Positions 7,202 to 15,046 of a stretch of 18,549 nt of DNA are shown piece after piece. Numbering within the stretch: the first letter of the stretch is position 1; every line of letters starts with the position of its first letter. Under the pieces are notes generated by a model. That model did no database searches and was not told the DNA's origin. It was given only the letters and a program-made list of their open reading frames with translations. Both the position numbers and the translations under genes were made by a program. This DNA is from an uncultured Collinsella sp. (GTDB lineage: Bacteria > Actinomycetota > Coriobacteriia > Coriobacteriales > Coriobacteriaceae), in assembly GCA_902478985.1 (NCBI GenBank), contig CABSNH010000018.1, positions 1 through 18,549 of the forward strand. The letters run 5' to 3'.

Positions 7202-8245
7202 ATGGCGCTTTCTGAATACAGCAAGCGTCTGCTGGGCGCCTATGCCGAGCAGCCGTTCCTTATGGCTCCCATGGCGGGCGTAACCGACCCCGCCTATCGC
7301 ATCATGTGTCGCCGCCGCGGTGCCAACCTTGCCTACAGCGAGATGGTGAGCGTTGCGGGCCTTGCCTATGCCAGCAACAAGACGTGGCGCCTGGTGTTGC
7401 CGGCCGACGAGGAGCAGCAGATCTGCGTGCAGCTCTTTGGTTCCAAGCCCGATCAGTTTGCGGGTGCCGTCGCTGCCGTCGAGGAACGCGTGGGCGATCG
7501 CCTGTCATTGATTGATATCAACATGGCCTGTCCGGCTCGCAAGGTCGTTACCAAGGGCGAGGGCTCGGCGCTTATGCGTACGCCCGACCTGGCCGAGCAG
7601 ATTGTCGAGGCAGCGGTGGGCGCGGCGCATGTTCCCGTGACCGTGAAGATTCGCAAGGGCTTTTACGCCGAAGACCGCAATGCCGCGACGTTTGCCCAGA
7701 TGCTCGAGGGGGCAGGGGCAGCTGCGGTGGCGGTGCACGGCCGCTGTGCCACGCAGCTCTATACGGGCCAGGCCGATTGGTCGGTCGTCGATGAGGTGGC
7801 CGACGCCGTCGAGATTCCCGTTATCGGTTCGGGCGATGTGTTCTGCGCCGAGGATGCGGCGGAACGCCTGCGCAACTCGGGCGCCAGTGCCGTGTTTATC
7901 GCGCGCGGTATCTATGGCAACCCCTGGGTGTTCGGTGATGCTCGAGCCCTTGCACTCGATGGCACGCCGGTACCGGTGCGTAGCTCGGTCGAGCGCCTGG
8001 ATGCCCTGCGCGAGCACCTGACGCTCACGCATGAGCTGTTGCCGCTTATGTCACGTGCCCGCACGTACGCGAGCTGGTATCTTAAGGGCATGCCCCATGC
8101 CGCCGCCTGGCGCGCGCAGGTGGTGCGCTGCTCCACATACGAGGAGTTCATGGCATTGGTCGATGATATCGAGCGCGATGTGGTGGCCTGCGAGGCCGCG
8201 CTTGCCGCCGGCGAGTCGGTGCCCGCTCATCCGCTGGAGGCCTAA
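7202..8245 (+). CDS. dusB: tRNA-dihydrouridine synthase, DusB-like
   Basis: Dus enzymes use FMN and NADPH to reduce specific uridines in tRNA to dihydrouridine. The 347-residue product starts with the flavin-barrel segment PFLMAPMAGVTDPAYR. The catalytic cysteine is C110 in DINMACPARKVV, where most DusB proteins have NMGCP. GSALMRTPDL, TVKIRKGF and the FMN-binding GSGDVF and FIARGIYGNPWVF segments follow in family order. The C-terminus is the usual helical tRNA-binding domain. The ATG at 7202 lies 4 bases after the lepA stop with only a weak ribosome-binding site, suggesting translational coupling. hemW begins 2 bases after its stop. The DusB subgroup is assigned from overall resemblance, so the exact uridine modified is uncertain. 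Confidence 0.9.
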   Translation: MALSEYSKRLLGAYAEQPFLMAPMAGVTDPAYRIMCRRRGANLAYSEMVSVAGLAYASNKTWRLVLPADEEQQICVQLFGSKPDQFAGAVAAVEERVGDRLSLIDINMACPARKVVTKGEGSALMRTPDLAEQIVEAAVGAAHVPVTVKIRKGFYAEDRNAATFAQMLEGAGAAAVAVHGRCATQLYTGQADWSVVDEVADAVEIPVIGSGDVFCAEDAAERLRNSGASAVFIARGIYGNPWVFGDARALALDGTPVPVRSSVERLDALREHLTLTHELLPLMSRARTYASWYLKGMPHAAAWRAQVVRCSTYEEFMALVDDIERDVVACEAALAAGESVPAHPLEA

Positions 8246-8247
8246 CG

Positions 8248-9480
8248 GTGGCCGTTACCGCGCTGTACGTCCACGTGCCGTTTTGCGCCCAAAAGTGCCG
8301 ATACTGCGACTTTGACTCACGCAGTTTTGCTTCGTGCGACCTGAGTGCTGCGCTCGATGTCTATTTTGAGCAACTGTATGCGCGCCTCGATGCCTTTGGC
8401 GACGCAGGCGCGCTTGCGCAGGTCCGCACCGTCTATGTTGGCGGCGGTACGCCGTCGCTGGCAGGAGAGCGTCTGGTGGAGCTTGCCCGGCGTATTTGCA
8501 TGTGGTGCAAGCCCGTTGAGTTTACCTGCGAGGCCAATCCCGAGTCGTTGACCGCCGGGCTTGCCACTGCGCTTGCCAAGGTCGGTGTCACACGCGTCTC
8601 TCTGGGAGTTCAAACCCTTGACAACGCCGAGCTTGCTGCGATTGGCCGTATTCACGATGCCGATCGGGCGCTCGCTGCCATCACGACGGTTAAGGACGCT
8701 GGGCTCGATGTGTCCTGCGACCTGATGTGCGGACTTCCCGGGCAGACCGCCGTAAGCTGGCAACGCACGCTCGATGGCGTGCTGGCGGCGGCGCCGCATC
8801 ATGTGTCGGTGTACCCGCTCACGCTCGAGGAGGGCACGCCGCTCTACCACATGGCGTGTCGCGACGAGTCGCTCGAGCCCGACGAGGATTTTCAGGCTGC
8901 GTGCATGGACGCGGCGCGTGAGTGCCTGGGTGCGGCCGGCTATCACCCGTATGAGGTGGCAAGCTACGCGCTCGACGGACATGAGTGTGCCCACAACATT
9001 GCCTATTGGACAGGACGGGGCTATCTGGGCTTGGGCCGCTCTGCCGCCGGTATGCTCGACGCCGAGGATTTCGATCGCTTGGCCGGGCTGTTTCCCGACG
9101 TGCCTGCTCGCGGCGATGCGTATCGCGTGCGCTTGGTGCAACGCGACGACGCCGCGACGACGTTTGATGCCGAGTATCTGTCGCAGCGCGAGGCTGCGGC
9201 CGAGGATTTGATGCTCGCCTGCCGCATGACGCGTGGCATTGGGCCCGATCTGTTGGTTCGCTCGGCAAGCGTGATCGCTGCAGACGAGCTGGTGGCGGCC
9301 TGTGACCGTGCGCTCGAGTTGGGTCTTGCCACTTGGGTGCCCGATTATGTCGAGGGGCATGCGGGGTGCGTCGCCTCGAAAGACGTTATCGCAGGTCGTG
9401 CCCACGCCCGTTTAGCGCCCACCCACTTGGGCTGGCTCGATGGAAATGTGCTGTTCGAGCTGTTTTGGGGTCTAGCTTAG
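8248..9480 (+). CDS. hemW: HemW-like radical SAM heme chaperone (formerly HemN-like)
   Basis: HemW proteins bind heme and a [4Fe-4S] cluster and are thought to deliver heme to membrane proteins; they were long annotated as oxygen-independent coproporphyrinogen oxidase. The 410-residue product begins TALYVHVPFCAQKCRYCDF, with the radical SAM cysteines C13, C17 and C20 and the YCDF context typical of HemW rather than HemN. GGGTPS (65-70) and the C-terminal HemN-type domain follow. The GTG at 8248 has CTGGAGG (8233-8239) at good spacing, and starting there restores the usual short N-terminus. The gene ends the lepA-dus-hemW unit. Its place after lepA matches Firmicute gene order. Confidence 0.92.
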   Translation: MAVTALYVHVPFCAQKCRYCDFDSRSFASCDLSAALDVYFEQLYARLDAFGDAGALAQVRTVYVGGGTPSLAGERLVELARRICMWCKPVEFTCEANPESLTAGLATALAKVGVTRVSLGVQTLDNAELAAIGRIHDADRALAAITTVKDAGLDVSCDLMCGLPGQTAVSWQRTLDGVLAAAPHHVSVYPLTLEEGTPLYHMACRDESLEPDEDFQAACMDAARECLGAAGYHPYEVASYALDGHECAHNIAYWTGRGYLGLGRSAAGMLDAEDFDRLAGLFPDVPARGDAYRVRLVQRDDAATTFDAEYLSQREAAAEDLMLACRMTRGIGPDLLVRSASVIAADELVAACDRALELGLATWVPDYVEGHAGCVASKDVIAGRAHARLAPTHLGWLDGNVLFELFWGLA

Positions 9481-9481
9481 G

Positions 9482-9503
9482 CCGCTCGGGTAGAATTACC
9501 GCA
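9482..9503 (+). promoter_or_regulatory. Promoter for the membrane-anchored dnaJ
   Basis: CCGCTCGGGTA (9482-9492) runs into the -10 box TAGAAT (9491-9496), repeating the lepA promoter element exactly. Transcription would begin near 9503, leaving a leader of about 36 bases containing AGGAGGT (9524-9530). No CIRCE or HAIR heat-shock operator is visible in the gap. Confidence 0.55.
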
Positions 9504-9538
9504 ATATATACGCTGCTGTGAGCAGGAGGTTGCCGCGC

Positions 9539-10642
9539 ATGGCGACGATGAACGAAAAAGATTACTACGAGATTTTGGGTGTCTCCAAGGACGCCACCTC
9601 GCGTGATATACAGAAGGCCTTCCAGCAAAAGGCCCGCAAGCTCCATCCGGACGTCAACAAAGAACCTGATGCCGAGGAAAAGTTTAAAGAGGTTTCCGAG
9701 GCCTACGCCGTGCTTTCGGACGAGCAGAAGCGTGCGCGCTACGACGCCATGCGCTCGGGCAACCCCTTCGCCGGCGCTCCTACGGCTTCGCCCTATGGCG
9801 GCGGCTACGCCGGCAGCGCAGGCTATGGCAATCCCTTTGAGGGCGGCTTTCCCTTTGGTGGCGCCTGGGGCCAGCCGCGTCGCGGGCAGGCTGCCTATAA
9901 TCCCGAGAACGGCGCCAACGTGGTCGTCGATATCAAGCTCGACGCTAAGGAGGCCAAGGGCGGTGCCCGCAAGACCGTCCGCTATACGCGCTTCGATACC
10001 TGTGGCCACTGTGGCGGCTCGGGTTCTGTTTCGTCCGAGCATGCACATACCTGTCCGAGCTGCGGTGGTCGCGGCCACATCGATGTCGACCTGTCCTTCC
10101 TGTTCGGTGCCGGCACGTTTCAGTCGGTCTGCCCCGAGTGCGGCGGTTCCGGTAAGGTCGTCGCCGACCCCTGCCCCGATTGCGGCGGCAGCGGCCGTGT
10201 CCGTGTGACCTCCGAGCAGACGATTGAGTTTCCTGCCGGTACGCACGATGGCGACGAGGTCCGCATTGGCGGCATGGGTCACGCCGGCACCAACGGTGCC
10301 TCGGGTGGCGATCTGGTCGGCCGCGCTCATGTCGAGGCCGAGCGTCTGGAGGGCAAGGCCCGTACCGGTTTTTACCTGATGGGCATCGTGGCGCCGTTTT
10401 TGGTGCTGTCGGCCATCTCGGGCGTGTTCTCGGCCTTTGCCGTGATGTGCTTTATTCCGTTTGCCATGGGCCTGTTCATGGTGGTCTCGGACGGCGTGCT
10501 GCACCGCAGCCTGCTGTGGTGGAAGCGCGGCGCGATGCAGTTTGCCAACGGTTTTGCCAACGGATTTATGTTTGCGCTCGTGTCGGTTTGGTTTGCGAGC
10601 TGCTCGCAACGTGCCATGCTTTCGCCCTACGCAATGCAATAA
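9539..10642 (+). CDS. Membrane-anchored DnaJ-like co-chaperone with J and zinc-finger domains
   Basis: The 367-residue product has a complete J-domain (about 7-70, HPD at 36-38), so it should stimulate a DnaK ATPase. A Gly/Phe-rich stretch (about 73-125) follows, then C-terminal domain I interrupted by the DnaJ zinc domain. All four CxxCxGxG motifs are intact, starting at C155, C172, C198 and C212. The second C-terminal barrel and dimerisation tail are absent. After residue 270 the protein instead carries about 90 mostly hydrophobic residues with two or three transmembrane helices (about 278-320 and 344-360). Codon use stays normal across the junction, so a frameshift is unlikely. By hand, 42 of 62 J-domain positions match the downstream DnaJ. 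The ATG at 9539 is chosen for GGAGG (9525-9529); ATG 9548 is possible. No substrate is inferred. Confidence 0.88.
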   Translation: MATMNEKDYYEILGVSKDATSRDIQKAFQQKARKLHPDVNKEPDAEEKFKEVSEAYAVLSDEQKRARYDAMRSGNPFAGAPTASPYGGGYAGSAGYGNPFEGGFPFGGAWGQPRRGQAAYNPENGANVVVDIKLDAKEAKGGARKTVRYTRFDTCGHCGGSGSVSSEHAHTCPSCGGRGHIDVDLSFLFGAGTFQSVCPECGGSGKVVADPCPDCGGSGRVRVTSEQTIEFPAGTHDGDEVRIGGMGHAGTNGASGGDLVGRAHVEAERLEGKARTGFYLMGIVAPFLVLSAISGVFSAFAVMCFIPFAMGLFMVVSDGVLHRSLLWWKRGAMQFANGFANGFMFALVSVWFASCSQRAMLSPYAMQ

Positions 10643-10669
10643 CATCAACCCCTCTGTTTGCGGCCGGCC

Positions 10670-10702
10670 CAGCTTGGGTATAGGACGCACTGTGACAATA
10701 AT
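10670..10702 (+). promoter_or_regulatory. Possible promoter for dnaJ
   Basis: CAGCTTGGGTA (10670-10680) matches the CCGCTCGGGTA element at 9 of 11 positions and runs into TATAGG, which is a poor -10 box. Alternatively TTGGGT (10674-10679) and AATAAT (10697-10702), 17 bases apart, could serve as -35 and -10. Read-through from the upstream gene is equally possible because no terminator separates them. Confidence 0.3.
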
Positions 10703-10723
10703 GAAAGTCGGAAGGATTCGGTC

Positions 10724-11872
10724 GTGTCGGAAAATAGGGATTACTACGAGGTACTTGGCGTCGACAAGGATGCCGACGCGCGGACGATTAAGCGCGCGTT
10801 TCTAAAGAAGGCCCGTACCGTACACCCGGACGTTTCGGACGACCCCGAGGCCGAGGCCAAGTTCAAAGAGCTCAACGAGGCGTATTCCGTTCTTTCCGAC
10901 GAGCAGAAGCGTGCTAACTACGACCGTTACGGCACCGCGGACGGCCCCGGTGGCTCTGGCTATGTCGACATCAACGATATCTTTGGTGGCATGGGCATGG
11001 ACGACCTCTTCTCGTCGTTCTTTGGCGGCGGTGCCGGCGGTGGCGCCCGAAATCGCCGTGAGCGTCGTCGCGGCCGCGATATGGCCATCTCCCTTTCGGT
11101 GACCCTTGAGGAGGCGGCACTCGGTTGCAAAAAGACGATCAGCTATGACCGCCTTGCCCCCTGCGAGGATTGCAACGGCACCGGTAGGGCCGAGGGCGCA
11201 CAGGAAAAGCAGTGCAGCCGCTGCCACGGCACGGGCTATGTGACGACGGTCCAGCGTTCTTTCCTGGGCCAGGTTCAGTCCTCTTCGCCCTGTCCCGACT
11301 GCCACGGCGAAGGCACGGTCATCGACCATCCCTGCGAGACCTGTGATGGCCAGGGCCGCACGCCTTCTCACGAAAAAATTGACATCGATATTCCCGCCGG
11401 TGTTTCGACCGGTCGCCAGCTGCGCGTGAGTGGTTTTGGCGAGGCCGGCCTTCGCGGCGAGCCGTCGGGCGACCTGATCGTCAACGTGCGCGTCGCCGAC
11501 CACGAGCGTTTTAAGCGCAACGGCGACGACCTGTACCTCGTGAGCGATATCTCGATTGCGCAGGCTGCGCTCGGATGCGAGATCGAGGTCGAGGGCATTA
11601 TGCCTGACGAGGTCGTCAAGGTGTGCGTCCCCGCTGGCGCCCAGTACGGCGACACCGTGAGCGTCAACAATTACGGCATGCCGCGTATCGGCGGTGGCGG
11701 TTCGCGCGGTCGTCTGATCGTGCAGCTGCGTGTGGTCGTCCCCACGAACCTTTCCAATAAGCAGCGCGAGCTGCTTCGCGCCTTTGCCGACGAGATGGGC
11801 GATGACGTCGCATCCGGTAAGAAGTCGGTGACCGACCGTATCAAGAGTGCCCTCGACGACATCCTCGATTAA
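10724..11872 (+). CDS. dnaJ: Chaperone protein DnaJ (canonical, class A)
   Basis: DnaJ (Hsp40) delivers unfolded proteins to DnaK and triggers its ATPase. The 382-residue product has the full class A layout: J-domain (about 4-68) with HPD, a G/F region, and C-terminal domain I enclosing four zinc motifs that start at C147, C164, C190 and C204. Domain II (from about residue 260, ERFKRNGDDLYLVSDISIAQAALG) and the dimerisation tail follow. The spacing of the four zinc motifs is identical to that of the upstream membrane-anchored paralogue. The GTG at 10724 is chosen because it gives MSENRDYYEVLGV and has AAGGA (10712-10716) 7 bases upstream. mtaB follows after 9 bases. dnaK, grpE and hrcA are not in the window. 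Confidence 0.96.
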   Translation: MSENRDYYEVLGVDKDADARTIKRAFLKKARTVHPDVSDDPEAEAKFKELNEAYSVLSDEQKRANYDRYGTADGPGGSGYVDINDIFGGMGMDDLFSSFFGGGAGGGARNRRERRRGRDMAISLSVTLEEAALGCKKTISYDRLAPCEDCNGTGRAEGAQEKQCSRCHGTGYVTTVQRSFLGQVQSSSPCPDCHGEGTVIDHPCETCDGQGRTPSHEKIDIDIPAGVSTGRQLRVSGFGEAGLRGEPSGDLIVNVRVADHERFKRNGDDLYLVSDISIAQAALGCEIEVEGIMPDEVVKVCVPAGAQYGDTVSVNNYGMPRIGGGGSRGRLIVQLRVVVPTNLSNKQRELLRAFADEMGDDVASGKKSVTDRIKSALDDILD

Positions 11873-11881
11873 GGAGCCCGC

Positions 11882-13174
11882 GTGCTCGCACCTCATATCT
11901 CTGTCGTCAACCTCGGCTGCCGTGTCAACCGGGTTGAGTCCGACCGTATCACTGCCGATCTAATGCGCCTGGGCTTTGCGATGGTGGAGCCTCAGGATGC
12001 TGAGCTGATCGTCATTAACACCTGTGCCGTTACGGGCGAGGCCGAGGCCAAGACCCGTAAGGCCGTTCGCCATGCGCTGGCCTATCCAAACGAGCCCTAT
12101 GTGGTCGTGACCGGATGCGTGGTCAATCTGCATCCCGAGGAGCTGCTGGAGCTCTCGGACCGCGTGATCGCCGAGCCGTCCAAGATCGATGTCGCCGAAC
12201 GCGTCTGTGAGGTGCTGGGCGTTGAGTCCGATGACGTTCCCGCCTGCAGCGACGGCGAGGTTGTCGACGCGCTCGGTCGCTCGCGTCTGGGCGTGAAGAT
12301 CCAGGACGGCTGCAACCATCGTTGCACCTATTGCATTGTGTGGAAGGCCCGCGGCCCCGAGCGCTCCGTGCCGGTCGAGTCCGTGCTCGAGCAAGTTCGC
12401 GAGGCACAGGAGGCCGGCGTGCCCGAGGTGGTGCTGACGGGTGTGAACCTGGGCGCCTACGATGGCAAGAGCGCGACTGATGAACACGTCGAGATCGATG
12501 AGCTGCTCGAGGCGATCATGGAGCGCACGTCCATTCCGCATGTGCGCATTTCCTCGGTCGAGCCCATGGATATCTCCGAGTCCCTGCTTAAGGTCATGGC
12601 GCGCTATCCGAAGCGCATCGCCCCGTTTTTACACCTGCCCGTGCAGTCCGGCTGCACCAGGACACTGCATCGCATGGGCCGTCCCTATAGCGCCGAGGCC
12701 TTCGAGGAAACGGTGCGCATGATTCGCACCAACTTGCCTCAGGTGTCCCTTTCGTGCGATGTCATCGTCGGTTTTCCCGGTGAGACGGACGAGGAGTTTG
12801 AGGAGTCGCTGGCACTGTGCCGCCGTGTGGGCTTTTCGCGTATGCACGTGTTCCGCTACAGCAAGCGTCCCGGTACCCTTGCTGCCGATATGCCCGACCA
12901 GGTGCCGCCCGAGGTTATGGCCGAGCGTAGCCGCCGCATGAGGGCCGCGGCGCAGGAACTCGCCATTGCCGACGCTCGCCGTCGCGTGGGAACCGTCGAG
13001 CGTGCCGTGCTTGAGTATGGCGACAACCTGACGCTCGGTTCGTTCCATCATGCCCGTCTTGACGATACCTGTGGACTCACAGCCCCGTGCCTGCTCGATG
13101 TTGCTATCATCGGAGTCGATGATTCCGGCTTGGTCCATGCACGCAGGGAGGTTCATGGAAGCCTCGAAGATTAG
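11882..13174 (+). CDS. mtaB: tRNA ms2t6A37 methylthiotransferase MtaB
   Basis: MtaB is a radical SAM enzyme that adds a methylthio group to t6A37 in tRNAs reading ANN codons. The 430-residue product has the N-terminal methylthiotransferase domain with its three cluster cysteines C13 (LGCRVN), C48 (NTCAVT) and C79 (TGCVV). The radical SAM motif C144-x3-C148-x2-C151 (CNHRCTYC) follows, then the HLPVQSGC and DVIVGFPGETDEEF segments, and a short C-terminal TRAM-like region. The LGCRVN form and gene position favour MtaB over MiaB or RimO. The GTG at 11882 lies 5 bases after AAGGAG, which overlaps the end of dnaJ. In Bacillus prmA and rsmE lie between dnaJ and mtaB; here they are absent. The 3' end overlaps phoH. 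Confidence 0.93.
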   Translation: MLAPHISVVNLGCRVNRVESDRITADLMRLGFAMVEPQDAELIVINTCAVTGEAEAKTRKAVRHALAYPNEPYVVVTGCVVNLHPEELLELSDRVIAEPSKIDVAERVCEVLGVESDDVPACSDGEVVDALGRSRLGVKIQDGCNHRCTYCIVWKARGPERSVPVESVLEQVREAQEAGVPEVVLTGVNLGAYDGKSATDEHVEIDELLEAIMERTSIPHVRISSVEPMDISESLLKVMARYPKRIAPFLHLPVQSGCTRTLHRMGRPYSAEAFEETVRMIRTNLPQVSLSCDVIVGFPGETDEEFEESLALCRRVGFSRMHVFRYSKRPGTLAADMPDQVPPEVMAERSRRMRAAAQELAIADARRRVGTVERAVLEYGDNLTLGSFHHARLDDTCGLTAPCLLDVAIIGVDDSGLVHARREVHGSLED

Positions 13175-14141
13175 ACTTACCGTTCCCGAGGGTATTGACC
13201 CCTCGCGCGTTTTGGGCGCCGGCGACGGTGTCCTTCGTGCACTCGAGAGTTTGGTTCGTGCCCATGTGGTCGTCCGTGGCGACAGCATCGCCGTGAGCGG
13301 TGACCCGGACGAGGTCGAGCTCGTGGCGCGTTTTTTCGACCATACTTTTCGCGAGGCGGCCGCCGGACGCACGCTGTCTGCCGACGATGTTTCTCGCTGC
13401 CTGGCCGTCTTGCGCGACGGTGAGCACGAGGCTACGTCGCTTCGCGATGATGTGCTGCTTTCGTATCGCGGTCGTGCCATTCGCCCCAAGACGCTCGGCC
13501 AAAAGCGCTACGTGGATGCCATCCGCTCGCATACCATCACGTTTGGCCTTGGTCCCGCCGGTACCGGTAAGACCTATCTGGCCATGGCGCTCGCCGTTGC
13601 CGCGCTCAAGCGTCACGAGGTGGGCCGTCTGATCTTGACGCGTCCGGTTGTCGAGGCGGGGGAGAATCTGGGCTTTTTGCCCGGTACCCTCGAGGAAAAG
13701 ATTGACCCCTACATGCGTCCGCTCTACGACGCCCTTTTTGACATGATGGATCGCGAGCGCACCGATGAGCTCATGGAGCGCGGCGTGATTGAGATCGCCC
13801 CGCTTGCCTACATGCGCGGCCGCACGCTGAGCGATGCCTTCGTGGTGCTCGACGAGGCGCAAAATACCACGCCCGAGCAGATGAAGATGTTCCTGACGCG
13901 CCTGGGTTTTAACTCCAAGTTTGTGATTACCGGCGACCTGAGTCAGCGCGACCTGGTGGGTCGTCGCGGCGGTCTTGCCGACGTTGAGCGGATTTTAGGC
14001 CGTGTCGACGATGTCGCATTTTCTCACCTCGAGCGTGCCGACGTGGTGCGCCATGCCTTGGTGGGGCGTATCGTCGAGGCATACGATGCTTATGATGATG
14101 TGCGCGATAAGCGCGTGCACGACCGAAAGGAGTCCCGTTGA
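13155..14141 (+). CDS. phoH: PhoH-like ATPase (PhoH/PhoL)
   Basis: PhoH-family proteins are cytoplasmic P-loop ATPases related to the helicase core; they recur beside ybeY and are thought to act in RNA metabolism. The 328-residue product has an N-terminal domain of about 110 residues and then the ATPase. Walker A is GPAGTGKT at 133-140. Walker B is VVLDE at 230-234, continuing as AQNTTPEQMKMFLTRLG, and the family block KFVITGDLSQRDL follows. The ATG at 13155 overlaps mtaB by 20 bases and has GGGAGG at 13146-13151, closer than usual (3 bases). An in-frame ATG at 13137 would add six residues but has no ribosome-binding site. The stop codon overlaps the ybeY start. Confidence 0.92.
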   Translation: MEASKIRLTVPEGIDPSRVLGAGDGVLRALESLVRAHVVVRGDSIAVSGDPDEVELVARFFDHTFREAAAGRTLSADDVSRCLAVLRDGEHEATSLRDDVLLSYRGRAIRPKTLGQKRYVDAIRSHTITFGLGPAGTGKTYLAMALAVAALKRHEVGRLILTRPVVEAGENLGFLPGTLEEKIDPYMRPLYDALFDMMDRERTDELMERGVIEIAPLAYMRGRTLSDAFVVLDEAQNTTPEQMKMFLTRLGFNSKFVITGDLSQRDLVGRRGGLADVERILGRVDDVAFSHLERADVVRHALVGRIVEAYDAYDDVRDKRVHDRKESR

Positions 14142-14647
14142 GTGTATTGATCAGCAACGATGCCGAGCTCGATACGCTGCTTGACGCGCAGGAGGTAGAG
14201 CACATCTGCGAGGTCGTGCTTGCCGCCGAGGGCGTTGAGCGTGAAGTTGAGATTTCCCTTTCGTATGTCGATGAGGACGAGATGCACGAGCTCAACCACG
14301 AGTGGCGCGGTATCGACCGTACCACCGATGTCCTCTCGTTTGAGTGCGACTCGGCCTTTGACGAGGATATTCCCGCCGACGAGACGCTCGAGCTCGGCGA
14401 TATTATCCTGGCCCCGGAGGTCATTGCCCGCCAGGCCCCCGGCTTTGGTAATAGCCCTACCGACGAGTGCCGCCTGATGCTCGTGCATGGCATGCTGCAC
14501 CTGCTGGGGTATGACCATATCGAGGACGACGAGGCCGAGGTCATGGAGGCCCGCGAGGACGCCATCTTGCGCGATCTGGCGCTCGAGCGCGGCGAGGACC
14601 CCAAGCTGGTCCACGTCGGCCCCATCACCAACCACGCCCACGACTAG
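14138..14647 (+). CDS. ybeY: Endoribonuclease YbeY (16S rRNA maturation)
   Basis: YbeY is a zinc-dependent endoribonuclease involved in 16S rRNA 3'-end maturation and ribosome quality control. The 169-residue product has the diagnostic metal motif HGMLHLLGYDH at 117-127 (ligands H117, H121, H127). The upstream family block TTDVLSFECD and LGDIILAPEV are also present. It uses a TTG start at 14138, overlapping the phoH stop as TTGA, with a good AAAGGAG (14126-14132) 5 bases before it. No ATG or GTG is better placed. The gene sits in the tight phoH-ybeY-dgkA-era-recO cluster, and with era and phoH forms a functional set for ribosome assembly and RNA processing. Confidence 0.95.
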   Translation: MSVLISNDAELDTLLDAQEVEHICEVVLAAEGVEREVEISLSYVDEDEMHELNHEWRGIDRTTDVLSFECDSAFDEDIPADETLELGDIILAPEVIARQAPGFGNSPTDECRLMLVHGMLHLLGYDHIEDDEAEVMEAREDAILRDLALERGEDPKLVHVGPITNHAHD

Positions 14648-14656
14648 GAGCCGTCT

Positions 14657-15034
14657 ATGATTCCCGGATCGAACAAGGACCATCCGTCCTTCTTAAAGTC
14701 GTTCTCCTACGCCATGGAGGGCTTCGTCACCGCCGTTAAGACCGAGCGCAACATTAAGGTCATGCTCGTGGCGGGCGTGTGCACCGTCATTGCCGGCTGC
14801 ATCGTGGGGCTCGACATTGCCGAGTGGGCCACGGTTATCATCTGCTGTGGCTTGGTGATTCACGGCGAGCTGTGCAACACCGCCATGGAGGCGATCGTCG
14901 ACCTGGCGACCCAGGAGCTCCATCCGCTGGCAAAGCGTGCGAAGGATATCGCCGCCGCCTCCGTATACGTACTTTCCATTACCGCCGCGATTGTGGGATT
15001 GCTGGTATTTGCCCACGCGCTCGACTTTATTTAG
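14657..15034 (+). CDS. dgkA: Diacylglycerol/undecaprenol kinase (DgkA family)
   Basis: Gram-positive DgkA proteins phosphorylate undecaprenol, or diacylglycerol, at the membrane and so feed the lipid carrier used for cell-wall synthesis. The 125-residue product is the usual size for the family. A cytoplasmic N-terminal helix with KTERN is followed by about three transmembrane segments (about 33-50, 55-70 and 98-120). The signature HGELCNTAMEAIVDL at 69-83 holds the catalytic Glu71 and Glu78 region, followed by the conserved AKRAKDIAAASVYV. The ATG at 14657 has AGGAG overlapping the ybeY stop. era begins 12 bases later. From the Gram-positive context undecaprenol is the likelier substrate, which is inference. 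Confidence 0.9.
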   Translation: MIPGSNKDHPSFLKSFSYAMEGFVTAVKTERNIKVMLVAGVCTVIAGCIVGLDIAEWATVIICCGLVIHGELCNTAMEAIVDLATQELHPLAKRAKDIAAASVYVLSITAAIVGLLVFAHALDFI

Positions 15035-15046
15035 AAAGGGATTTTC

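Noticed and set aside
10360..10642. Frameshift explaining the hydrophobic end of the membrane dnaJ
   Set aside because: Codon use remains typical through the junction, the hydrophobic pattern is coherent membrane helix, and no domain II signature appears in the other frames.
9386..10690. Antisense open frame of 434 codons over the membrane dnaJ
   Set aside because: It is a shadow of a GC-rich coding strand, with biased composition and no recognisable domain or ribosome-binding site.
9481..10723. CIRCE or HAIR heat-shock operators near the dnaJ genes
   Set aside because: I read both gaps and found neither TTAGCACTC/GAGTGCTAA nor CTTGAGT/ACTCAAG inverted repeats.
10802..11896. Antisense open frame of 364 codons over dnaJ
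   Set aside because: Same cause: in-phase complement of a gene lacking TTA, CTA and TCA codons.
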